From positions 1 through 64,000 of the forward strand of contig JBEKMO010000004.1 in NCBI GenBank assembly GCA_050008465.1: DNA of 64,000 nucleotides, given 5' to 3'. How positions within the stretch are numbered: position 1 is the first letter of the stretch; every line of letters begins with the position of its first letter. A program made the translations under genes and the position numbers. This stretch comes from Fen-330 sp050008465 (GTDB lineage: Bacteria; Acidobacteriota; Terriglobia; Bryobacterales; Bryobacteraceae). Shown piece after piece: positions 26,981 to 34,665 of this stretch. The notes below the pieces were generated by a model, which made no database searches, was not told the origin of the DNA, and worked only from the letters and a program-made list of their open reading frames with translations.

Positions 26981-29900
26981 GGGTCACCGTCGCCGGCAGC
27001 CGGCCAGCCGAGGTTTGTCACCCGCCATCCGCGATTGCGCAGCACACAACGCCCGCACAGGCAGCCATATTCCGTATACCAGGCGTCCGAGTAGCTCATG
27101 ATGCAGCGGCGGTCCCATTGCGTGGCCGCCGCCACGCCGCTGGCTTGCAGCGGAGGCGGTCCCGCCCAGTTGGCCTTCGTGTTGGACTCGCTATCGTGGA
27201 GATCCGGCGCCGCCCCGGGGGCATTGGCCGAGTGTTGCAGGTGGCGGTGGTGGCCCACCTCGTGTACCCACACCACCTTCAGACGATCGGGGGCCTCACC
27301 GCGCCAGAAGAGCCACGTGCCACCCATCGCGCCCCCGACCGCCGGGAGGCCCAGAGCAGCCCTCGCCTCCTGGGAACCGGCTACGGCGGTCAGCGTGTAG
27401 TTGGGCGGGGCGCTTCCGCAGCCGGGCGCCGGACACCTCTGGCCATTCATCCGCCCGCCCGCCCCCGTCGCATTCTCGATGTACCAATAGCTATGCGCCC
27501 CGCCTGGGTTGTTGCAGGAATACTCCTCCATGAAGAAAGCCGTCGAAGCATCGAACTCGACGAGCAGGTGGCCGCGGAAGTAACCCTTCTTCTCCGCCTC
27601 TTTCACCAGCGCCAGCAACAGTGCGTAGCGGAACTTGCGCCAGGTCGGATCATACACGGAACACGCCTGCCCACTCGCGTCCAGCCAGTCGTCGTCGAGT
27701 GAAGCCGCGGCCATACCCTGGGGTGAGGGATCCTCCCAGCCGAAGTTCCGCTGATCGGTCCAGGGCCAGATGCACGCCGCTTTCAGGGTCATCTTGGTCT
27801 GGTCCTGGAGCGCCGCCAGCGTGGTATTGTTCGCGATGATCTTCTTGTACCGGTCCACGTGACCGGCAACCGTGGCATCGAAGACGCTGGTGACCGGGAA
27901 GGCGTTGGCGGCCCCTCCCTCGTGGACGAAATAGACGTGAGCGCAACGGTAGTGCGCGCGAAACTCGTTGAGGAACGCCGCCGCGAAATTGCCGGTGGCG
28001 GCGCCCCAGCATGTGTACCCCCGGAAAGAAGACTTCCTCCACATGCGAAAGCCGGCGCTATGCGCCTGCGGCGCTACGGGGTAGCGCGCCGCCAGGGCCG
28101 TCAGATTGGGAAAATCGTACGCCAGCCCGTTCTCTCCCGTGAATTTCGCGAACTGCACTTCCGCGCGGGCGCGGTATCCGTCGCCGGCAATCCGCGAGGG
28201 ATTCAGATACGCCCCGGAGGCGCCGAGCAGCGGCTCGAACAAGTCGGTCTTGGCCACCTGCGCGGCCAGCAGATGATCGTGCACCACCGTCGCGATCGAT
28301 TCGGTGTCCTTCACCGCCGACGCCCGCCACGGAGCCAGGCTGAAGTCGTCCGCGCCATCGTCGAACCCGAACACTTTCTGGTAGTACGTCTGAAGGCCGG
28401 CCGCGGTATCCGGCCGGCTTCCCGCCACCTTCTTCCCGCCGACCGTCGTCTGCTTGCAGTTGGTGTAGAAGGCGTCCCGGCCGGTATCTTTCCGGGTGTA
28501 CTTGGCCTTGTTGCCTTCGATGGCCCAGGCGACGTAGTAGCGGGAGCGCACGAAGTTCTTGTCGTAGTTGGCCAGGGTGGTGTCGATGGTAGAGACGTCG
28601 GGCGGCAGCTCCGAGAAGGTCCAGTCCACTCGCAGCGGGCCGATGGCGCGGCGCATGGCCTGCTTCCGATCCTCGCTGGCGGGTGCCGCGACCACGTCGT
28701 AGAGTCCGTCGCCCTTGCCCAACAGCCACATCTCGATCTTCAAGGGAATCCACGGGCGCGGGATCGTGGCGGCGTCGAGCGCCGCCAGGTCGTCGCCGCA
28801 CGACATGCCGCCGCGGAGATTCCCCAAGTCGAACGGCGAAGCCTGGTAGCTGACATTGTTCTCGTCTTTGGCGGCATCGCTGAGCGTGTAGTACTGCCGG
28901 TCGTCCACCCACACGATCAACTCCTTGGAAACATCCGGCAGCCAGCTCGCGACGTCGGCGTCGCTGAGGTTTGGGTCCTCTTGGTTCCCGAGCACGTTGG
29001 TTCGATCGCCGAACCACTTACGCTGGTCGCTCGCCCGGATGCTTTCAATCGCCGCCTGGGTGTCCGCCGTCTCGGTGTCGTCGATGGTCAAACGCTCGTA
29101 GTCGGCCCCGGCGGCCCTCTTCTTGGGGACGGAGCGTTTGAACTCACGCAGGGCCAGTTTGTAGTGATCGTGGGCGGAACCATTCACCGGGCCGGGGTGG
29201 AATCCGCACTGGGCCAGCTTGTACTGATACCAGTTGGTCGGGCGCGGCGCCGCCCCCTCGGGGGGTGGATCGCCCGGCGTCAGCAGACCGAGTCCCAGCG
29301 TGAAACTCTGCGGCGCCGTACCCGGATCGTACACTGGCTCCTTGGGAGCGATCGTGCTGGGGTGCACGTAGAGCCGGACTTCGGTGTGCATGGCCGCCAC
29401 CGCGAGCCCTTTCGGCTCGTCGACATCGGTGTGCCCCTGGATCTGGACCCGGTAAGGCATATCCTCCGGGATGGCCGAGTCTCCGCCCTGGCTGTTGGTC
29501 AGGCCCGCCGAGTACTTGCCATCCCAGGTGAAATCCCGCTTGTCGCTGTCGCTGCCCGATTTCTTCAGCTTGTCCTTGGGGAGAGCCGCCCGGAAGACCA
29601 CGTTGCCGGAGCCATTCAGGATCACCAGTTCGCCGCGCACCAGGCGGTCCGTGTTCCTCACCAGCCACTCGATTTTCAGGGGATCCGGGTCCCCCGCCGC
29701 AGCCGGGCGCTTCAGCTTGCGGACCCAGGTGATCACTTGGTAAGCATAGGGCTTGTCACCGTTAATGTACTCCTGTGTGAGTTGACTGTTCCAGGCGTCG
29801 CCGCGATACTTCCGGTCCCAGTCCACATCCTGCGCGCCCGCGGCCAGCTTGGCCGCAGGCAGCGCCGCCGCGTATACCAGTTGTCCCGCCTTGTCCTTCA

Positions 29901-31164
29901 CCACCAGCACGCCTCCATCGGCCTTGGCGGCGTTGTTCCACTTCACGGTGATCTTGGCGGCCGCCTCGAGTACGTCGGCTGCGCCGGGCGTCAACGGGGT
30001 TTTGGTCTGATCCCACTGCGGCCAGAACGGCAGCAGCTCGATGCGGGCGTCCTTATCGCCCGCGTCCTTGAAGTACCGCAGGTGTACGGTGTAGGGCGAA
30101 AAGGCCACGTTGACGAAGCGGTCTGTACCCGCCGCCTTCACGCCCAGGATTCCCTTCGCGGCGTTCACCTGGCCCTTCCAACTCCCCTTTTTCTTCTTCG
30201 TGGCGTCCGCCGGGTCCGGGCCCTCGACCTCAATCGAGTAGGGCTGCCGCTCGTCCGCGCCGTTGCCGTCGGCTTTCTCGAAGACCGGCGTGTTGGCCAG
30301 CACCGTGTACTTGCCGAGCCCCTTGTTCCAGTCGGAACACTCGCAGTACTGGCTCCCGTATACCTGGAGAACCACTGTGTCCGCGGACTCCTTCAAACCC
30401 TCGAGCTGATAACTGATGTCGCACTCTTGGACGCTGGGTATGAACCACCGGTCGAGCTTCGTGATGCCGATTGCATTCGCGGGCTTGATCAGCCTCAGCT
30501 TGAAGACGTGCATCTTGTCGGGAGGGAGTTCGGCGCCCAGTTCGGTGCTGGTCCAGGGTTTCGGGATCAGGATCTCCCGGGTCTCTCCCGTGGGCGGCGT
30601 GAGCGTGCTCTTCTGGGGATCGGCGTTCACCTGGGAGCAGCCGATGCACTCGATCAGCGCACGGCTGACCTCGTCTTTGACATCCGTGCCCCAGTTGTAT
30701 TGCGCCAGTTCCTGCCAGCCGGTCAGGCCGTAGTCCGGCTTGGCGGCGATGCTCTCCAGGGTGTCGCCGGCAGCGACGGTGTGCTTCGCCTTCTCGGCCG
30801 CCGGCTTCTTCTTCGCTTCTTCGCGAGAAATCCGGACCTGGATCGCGCCACCCGCCACCGCCGCCCCGAACGCGTCGGCGGGAATCGCCTCGGCGGCGTG
30901 GCTGATGAATTCGTACATCTTGCCGCCGCTGATGCCCAGGACCTGGAAAGTGCCGTCCGGCAGGCCGTCCAGCAACATCCTGCCCTGGTTGTCGGTCCTC
31001 TTCTTGTCGAGCTCCTTTCCCAATTGCTTCAGGGAGATTTCCATGCCCGGGAGCGGCTGGTCCCGGTCGTCCAACACCTTGAAGCAGACCCGGTGGGCGG
31101 GCGGAGCAACGTTGTTTACGGCCTCGGAGCCGTCCGCTTTTGGTGCCGCGTGTTCATCAGCCAT
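26977..31164 (-). CDS. Giant LysM / peptidoglycan-binding-like / metzincin-type metalloprotease protein
   Basis: 1395 residues with no signal peptide. Order: a CarboxypepD-like beta module (about 24-85, FKVLDDRDQPLPGMEISL); LysM (about 128-175, HTVAAGDTLESIA); two FlgD-like Ig modules (DWDRKYRGDAWNSQL and TWDGKYSAGLTNSQG); a peptidoglycan-binding-like helical segment (YKLAQCGFHPGPVNG); a long unrecognised part; then a C-terminal protease domain. That domain has H1301-EVGH-HRHLQ-H1311, which fits HExxHxxxxxH with the usual Gly replaced by His, and a Met-turn CIMSYSD (Met1356). Many Cys are grouped near the end (YGCLCGRCVL). The architecture suggests a wall-targeting effector exported without a Sec signal. 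It is flanked by a LysM-PGB gene and a coupled partner. Confidence 0.8.
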   Translation of the reverse strand: MADEHAAPKADGSEAVNNVAPPAHRVCFKVLDDRDQPLPGMEISLKQLGKELDKKRTDNQGRMLLDGLPDGTFQVLGISGGKMYEFISHAAEAIPADAFGAAVAGGAIQVRISREEAKKKPAAEKAKHTVAAGDTLESIAAKPDYGLTGWQELAQYNWGTDVKDEVSRALIECIGCSQVNADPQKSTLTPPTGETREILIPKPWTSTELGAELPPDKMHVFKLRLIKPANAIGITKLDRWFIPSVQECDISYQLEGLKESADTVVLQVYGSQYCECSDWNKGLGKYTVLANTPVFEKADGNGADERQPYSIEVEGPDPADATKKKKGSWKGQVNAAKGILGVKAAGTDRFVNVAFSPYTVHLRYFKDAGDKDARIELLPFWPQWDQTKTPLTPGAADVLEAAAKITVKWNNAAKADGGVLVVKDKAGQLVYAAALPAAKLAAGAQDVDWDRKYRGDAWNSQLTQEYINGDKPYAYQVITWVRKLKRPAAAGDPDPLKIEWLVRNTDRLVRGELVILNGSGNVVFRAALPKDKLKKSGSDSDKRDFTWDGKYSAGLTNSQGGDSAIPEDMPYRVQIQGHTDVDEPKGLAVAAMHTEVRLYVHPSTIAPKEPVYDPGTAPQSFTLGLGLLTPGDPPPEGAAPRPTNWYQYKLAQCGFHPGPVNGSAHDHYKLALREFKRSVPKKRAAGADYERLTIDDTETADTQAAIESIRASDQRKWFGDRTNVLGNQEDPNLSDADVASWLPDVSKELIVWVDDRQYYTLSDAAKDENNVSYQASPFDLGNLRGGMSCGDDLAALDAATIPRPWIPLKIEMWLLGKGDGLYDVVAAPASEDRKQAMRRAIGPLRVDWTFSELPPDVSTIDTTLANYDKNFVRSRYYVAWAIEGNKAKYTRKDTGRDAFYTNCKQTTVGGKKVAGSRPDTAAGLQTYYQKVFGFDDGADDFSLAPWRASAVKDTESIATVVHDHLLAAQVAKTDLFEPLLGASGAYLNPSRIAGDGYRARAEVQFAKFTGENGLAYDFPNLTALAARYPVAPQAHSAGFRMWRKSSFRGYTCWGAATGNFAAAFLNEFRAHYRCAHVYFVHEGGAANAFPVTSVFDATVAGHVDRYKKIIANNTTLAALQDQTKMTLKAACIWPWTDQRNFGWEDPSPQGMAAASLDDDWLDASGQACSVYDPTWRKFRYALLLALVKEAEKKGYFRGHLLVEFDASTAFFMEEYSCNNPGGAHSYWYIENATGAGGRMNGQRCPAPGCGSAPPNYTLTAVAGSQEARAALGLPAVGGAMGGTWLFWRGEAPDRLKVVWVHEVGHHRHLQHSANAPGAAPDLHDSESNTKANWAGPPPLQASGVAAATQWDRRCIMSYSDAWYTEYGCLCGRCVLRNRGWRVTNLGWPAAGDGDP

Positions 31165-31183
31165 TAACCGACCTGCAAGTCAC

Positions 31184-31822
31184 TCAACACTGGTGTCGTT
31201 GGAGCAGTGCCTGCCTGGTGGTCTCGTCCGCCTGGCCGGTCACTGGCAGGCCCTCTCTCTGCTGGAATCTGCGTATGGCCTCCTGGGTCGCTTGGTCCAC
31301 CTGGTTCGTGAGATTGCCCGTGTAGAAGCCGAGGTTCTTCAGTCTTGCCTGAACCCCGCTCGTGTATTCGATCGGGTTCAGATGACCGATGTCGAAGCTG
31401 TGCATCTCGTCGCCGCCCGGTGCATGGACGACCAGCTTCGCCGTTTTCGCTTTCGGGGATATGACCGCCGAGATCAGGCCGTCGTCCGGTACCAGGCCGG
31501 AGGCCGCCGCCTTGCCGTCCACCGACAGCGTGTACCGGACGCCGGCCCTGGGCTGATGCGCCTCATTGAGCAGGCGAAAGTTGAGGCGGATCGGCACTCC
31601 CTTGAGCCGGAACGTGTGCACCTTGCCGGTTTCTCCCGACTCCTCTTTCGGCGTCTTCTCCGGGATAAACACACGATCTCGCGCCATCAGGACATTGGGG
31701 TTGCCGCGCGACTCCCTCAGCGCCGTGTTCTTGGGATGGTTCCATACCGTGTTCCAGAAAAAGCCATAGAGATCGGCAATCGATGCCATGCTCTCCCCCT
31801 GCTTTACCTCGTGGTACGGCAC
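31184..31822 (-). CDS. LysM-like plus PG_binding_1 protein
   Basis: 212 residues from a GTG at 31822 preceded by GGGAGGG. The N-terminal LysM-like domain (YHEVKQGESMASIADLYGF, NPNVLMARDRVFIPEK) leads into a central Ig-like domain (VHTFRLKGVPIRLNFRL), then a PG_binding_1 domain at the C-terminus (VQARLKNLGFYTGNLT, IRRFQQREGLPVTGQ). From memory, this architecture is often seen beside type VI secretion VgrG or effector genes, but no secretion gene is present in the window. First gene of the cluster with 26977 and 25394. Confidence 0.85.
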   Translation of the reverse strand: MPYHEVKQGESMASIADLYGFFWNTVWNHPKNTALRESRGNPNVLMARDRVFIPEKTPKEESGETGKVHTFRLKGVPIRLNFRLLNEAHQPRAGVRYTLSVDGKAAASGLVPDDGLISAVISPKAKTAKLVVHAPGGDEMHSFDIGHLNPIEYTSGVQARLKNLGFYTGNLTNQVDQATQEAIRRFQQREGLPVTGQADETTRQALLQRHQC

Positions 31823-31852
31823 ACCAGCCCTCCCGGTTCGCGCACCGAGGCG

Positions 31853-31858
31853 ATTATA
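31853..31858 (-). promoter_or_regulatory. Housekeeping-type -10 hexamer TATAAT
   Basis: On the minus strand a perfect TATAAT lies 30 bases before the GTG start of the LysM-PGB gene, in an unusually A/T-rich island. No good -35 is seen at 17 bp, so it may need an activator. The neighbouring 12-bp repeats would sit at about -35 to -90. Confidence 0.5.
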
Positions 31859-31881
31859 ACATATCGTTTGAAAAGGGCCGG

Positions 31882-31935
31882 CTGCGGCGGACACTGCGGC
31901 GGACACTGCGGCGGACACTGCGGCGAACACTGCGG
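31882..31935. repeat. 12-bp tandem repeat array between divergent genes
   Basis: Four full copies of CGGACACTGCGG (the fourth with one mismatch) plus half a copy. They lie between the LysM-PGB gene and the aldolase gene. The spacing is just over one helical turn, so bound proteins would lie nearly on one face. It could be an operator array, or simple slippage. Confidence 0.85.
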
Positions 31936-32048
31936 CGCCCCCCAGAAACCCGGCAGCAGCGTCGGCGGACTGTGCTGGCAGCCGGTGGATGTTCCCGGCC
32001 TTGTGAAGCGCCGGACGAGCGTGTAGAGTGGGAACTTCACCGGCTCGC

Positions 32049-33074
32049 ATGGTTAAGAAACTGGAAGGGATCTTCACTCCGACGCTGGTTCCGCTGGATG
32101 ATCGAGGCGAGATCAACGAGGCGGAGCTGAGGCGCTTTCTGTCGTGGCTGATCGCCAAGGGCGTACACGGACTGTACCCCAATGGCTCGTGCGGAGAGTT
32201 CACGCGGTTCACCCCGGAGGAGCGCCGGCGAATTGTGAAGATCACCTGCGAGGAGGCCGCCGGGCGGGTGCCGGTGCTGGCCGGCGCCGCGGAGGCCAAT
32301 GTCCGCGAGACCCTGGCGGCGTGCGAGGCCTACGCCGGGTTTGGGGCCCGGGCGGTGGCCATCGTCCCTCCGTACTATTACAGGCTCGGCGCCGAGAGTG
32401 TGTTCGCCTACTTCGCCGAGATCGCCCGGAATGCCCCGATCGACGTCACGCTGTACAACATCCCGATGTTCGCTAGCCCGATCGACGTGCCGACCATCCG
32501 CCGGCTGGCGGAGTTTCCCCGCATCATCGGCATCAAGGACTCCTGCGGCGACGTGGCCGTCATGATGCGGATGATCGGCGCGATCCGCCCCCTCCGGCCC
32601 GACTTCGTGTTCCTTACGGGCTGGGAGGCGGTGCTGGCGCCGATGCTGATGATCGGGTGCGATGGCGGCACGCACGCCTCGAGCAACGTTGTGCCGGAGC
32701 TGACGCGGCAGATCTTCGAGCTAACGCGCGCCGGGTTCTTCGATGAGGCCATCCAGCTGCAATACCGCATCCTGGAGCTGTTCGACGCCATGTTGTATCC
32801 GTTCGAGTTTCCGGACGGGTTCCGCGCGGCCGCCCAGATGCGGGGGTTCCGTTTCGGCCGGGGACGCCAGCCTCAGACGGCTTCGCAGGAGGTGGACGCC
32901 TCGGCGCTTCAGTCCGTACTCCGGTGCATCCTGGCGGACTTTGGCCTGGTGGAGCCTCCGGCCGGGGGCTGCGCGCCGCGCACGGGACAGGCGAGCCATG
33001 ACAAGGTGGTGCAGCTCGTTGTGGAGGTGCTCAACGAGCTCGAACAGCGAGGTGTGATCTGCACGAAGGGGTAG
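32049..33074 (+). CDS. DHDPS/KDG-aldolase-family enzyme with C-terminal targeting-like tail
   Basis: 341 residues. The class I aldolase barrel is catalytically complete: GSCGEFTRFTPEER (substrate loop), PPYYYRLGAE (catalytic Tyr) and IIGIKDSCGD (Schiff-base Lys). The family includes DapA, N-acetylneuraminate lyase and 2-keto-3-deoxy-sugar-acid aldolases; the substrate here is not fixed. After the barrel there is a flexible linker (EPPAGGCAPRTGQAS) and a short amphipathic helix (HDKVVQLVVEVLNELEQRG), as in cargo of bacterial microcompartments. The BMC shell gene follows directly. ATG 32049 was preferred over an upstream GTG (32028). The last codons read AAG GGG TAG. Confidence 0.85.
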   Translation: MVKKLEGIFTPTLVPLDDRGEINEAELRRFLSWLIAKGVHGLYPNGSCGEFTRFTPEERRRIVKITCEEAAGRVPVLAGAAEANVRETLAACEAYAGFGARAVAIVPPYYYRLGAESVFAYFAEIARNAPIDVTLYNIPMFASPIDVPTIRRLAEFPRIIGIKDSCGDVAVMMRMIGAIRPLRPDFVFLTGWEAVLAPMLMIGCDGGTHASSNVVPELTRQIFELTRAGFFDEAIQLQYRILELFDAMLYPFEFPDGFRAAAQMRGFRFGRGRQPQTASQEVDASALQSVLRCILADFGLVEPPAGGCAPRTGQASHDKVVQLVVEVLNELEQRGVICTKG

Positions 33075-33676
33075 CATTCGTCGAGGTGCCCGGGTGGTCG
33101 CCGGCCATGGTCATCCTGGACGCCATGGAGAAGCGAGCCCGTGTGCGCGTGCTTCAGACGGAACTGAACGACAGTCCCGGAGTCTGCATGAAGCTGGTTG
33201 GGCCCCTGAGCGACCTCCAGGAAGCGGTGGGGGTCGCCGAGTCCACCAGCCGGCAGATGCAGGTCCCGATTGTGGCGCAGGTCATCCCGGCGCCGGCATC
33301 CCGGCCGGCGTACGAGGCGGCGCCGGACTTCAGTCCGCTCATCGAACAGGCAACCGTCCAGGCGCCGCGCAGCACGGACAGGAAGGAGACACGCGTGGAA
33401 CAGCAGGCGAGCTTTGCCGTAGGATTCATCGAAACCCAGGGCTTCACCGCCGTTTTTGAGGCGATTGATACGGCCGTGAAAACCGCGGCTGTCGAGGTGT
33501 TGGCGCGTGAGAAGCTGGGCGGCGGGTACATCACCGTGGTGATCAAGGGGGATGTGGCGGCCGTTACCAGCGCCATCGATGCCGGGAAGGCCAAGGTGAA
33601 CGGGCTCGGCAAGCTCATCGCGGCGCACGTCATCCCAAGCCCTTCCCAAGGCGTTCTCTCACTTCTGCCGAAATGA
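33059..33676 (+). CDS. Tandem-BMC-domain microcompartment shell protein (BMC-T type)
   Basis: Two BMC domains in one chain. Domain 1 runs from VAFVEVPGWSPAMVILDAM through CMKLVGPLSDLQEAV to VAQVIPAP. Domain 2 runs from FAVGFIETQGFTAVFEAID through GGGYITVVIKGDVAAV to AAHVIPSP. The first ATG/GTG-type start is GTG 33086, but that would remove the first beta strand of domain 1. Aligning the two domains shows that strand encoded just upstream, in frame, so I place the start at CTG 33059 with GAGGTG before it. A -1 slip from the aldolase frame at GGGG-TAG is the alternative. The product would form trimeric pseudohexameric shell tiles. No BMC-H or BMC-P gene is in the window. Confidence 0.85.
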   Translation: MHEGVAFVEVPGWSPAMVILDAMEKRARVRVLQTELNDSPGVCMKLVGPLSDLQEAVGVAESTSRQMQVPIVAQVIPAPASRPAYEAAPDFSPLIEQATVQAPRSTDRKETRVEQQASFAVGFIETQGFTAVFEAIDTAVKTAAVEVLAREKLGGGYITVVIKGDVAAVTSAIDAGKAKVNGLGKLIAAHVIPSPSQGVLSLLPK

Positions 33677-33689
33677 TCCGGGGGGAGTC

Positions 33690-34649
33690 ATGAAGAGAAG
33701 GACATTTCTACAGATACCGACGGTTGCGCTGGGCGCGCAGATGGCCCGCGCTGCCGGCGTCCCGATGCCGATGGCCACTCTGGGCAAGAGCGGCCTGCCC
33801 GTGTCCAGGTTCGTCCTCGGCGGCTTCCATATGGCGAGCCGCGGGGAGGAGAACGCAATTCGGATGATTCACCGGGCGATCGATCTCGGCGTCACGTTCT
33901 TCGATTGCGCGCATCTGTATCACGGCGGCCGGAGCGAGGAATATTACGGCAAGGCGCTCCAGGGAGACCTCAGGAATAGGGTTCTGCTGATGTCCAAAGC
34001 CCACCTGCGCGATCGGGCGAGCGCCATGAGCCAGCTTGAAGAGAGCCTCAAGCGCATGCAAACCGACTACCTGGATCTGTGGCAGTGCCACCAGGTGGTC
34101 ACGCAAGCGGAGGTCGACCAGATCCTCGGACCGAACGGCGCGCTGGAGGCGTTCGTCCAGGCCAAGCAGCAGGGCAAGGTGCGCCACATCGGCTTTACCG
34201 GCCACCGCGATCCCGAGGTCCTCCAGCGCATGCTGGACTCCTACGACGGCTGGGAGACGGTGCAGCACCCGGTGAATCTCGTCGACCCGCACTACCTGAG
34301 CTTCCTCAATTCCGTGGTCCCGAACATCCGCAAGAAGAAGCTCGGCCTGCTGGCGATGAAGAGCAACGCCATGGGACCCATCCTCAGGAACAAGATCGCG
34401 ACGATTCAGGAGTGCCTCCGCTTCACTTTGAGCCAGGACGTCGACGCCGTGGTTTCCGGCCCAGAAACCGTGGAGCAACTGGAAGAGAATGTTGCTGCTG
34501 TCAAGACCTTCCGGAAGATGACTGCGGAAGAAATCAGCGCCCTGCTGGCGCGCACCAGGAAGGGGCCGCACGGGACCGAGATCGAGCAGTACAAAAGGGC
34601 AGTGACAGGCGCCATGCATCACCTCCATCAGGACGGCGAGATGGTGTAG
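33690..34649 (+). CDS. Aldo/keto reductase with Tat-like leader
   Basis: 319 residues; GGGGGAG precedes the ATG. The leader MKRRTFLQIPTVALGAQMARA looks like a weak twin-arginine signal. The AKR barrel follows, with the catalytic tetrad recognisable: Asp and Tyr in FFDCAHLYHGG, Lys in LMSKAH, and His in LWQCHQV. It probably reduces an aldehyde or ketone with NAD(P)H. It starts 14 bases after the BMC gene and belongs to the same operon. A leader on a possible microcompartment enzyme is odd, so it may act outside the shell. Confidence 0.85.
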   Translation: MKRRTFLQIPTVALGAQMARAAGVPMPMATLGKSGLPVSRFVLGGFHMASRGEENAIRMIHRAIDLGVTFFDCAHLYHGGRSEEYYGKALQGDLRNRVLLMSKAHLRDRASAMSQLEESLKRMQTDYLDLWQCHQVVTQAEVDQILGPNGALEAFVQAKQQGKVRHIGFTGHRDPEVLQRMLDSYDGWETVQHPVNLVDPHYLSFLNSVVPNIRKKKLGLLAMKSNAMGPILRNKIATIQECLRFTLSQDVDAVVSGPETVEQLEENVAAVKTFRKMTAEEISALLARTRKGPHGTEIEQYKRAVTGAMHHLHQDGEMV

Positions 34650-34665
34650 CGACACGGAGGCCCGC

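Noticed and set aside
27859..31167. A 1102-codon open frame opposite the 1395-aa gene
   Set aside because: It mirrors the codon pattern of the real gene, is rich in Arg, Gly and His with no domain signal, and such antisense frames are expected at this GC content.
31882..31935. CRISPR-like array
   Set aside because: Units are contiguous 12-mers without spacers.
31823..32299. N-terminal extension of the LysM-PGB frame through the 12-bp repeats
   Set aside because: The GTG at 31822 has a strong ribosome site and a TATAAT just upstream; the extension overlaps the divergent aldolase gene.
33086..33676. GTG 33086 as the shell protein start
   Set aside because: It would delete the first beta strand of BMC domain 1, which is clearly encoded just upstream in the same frame.
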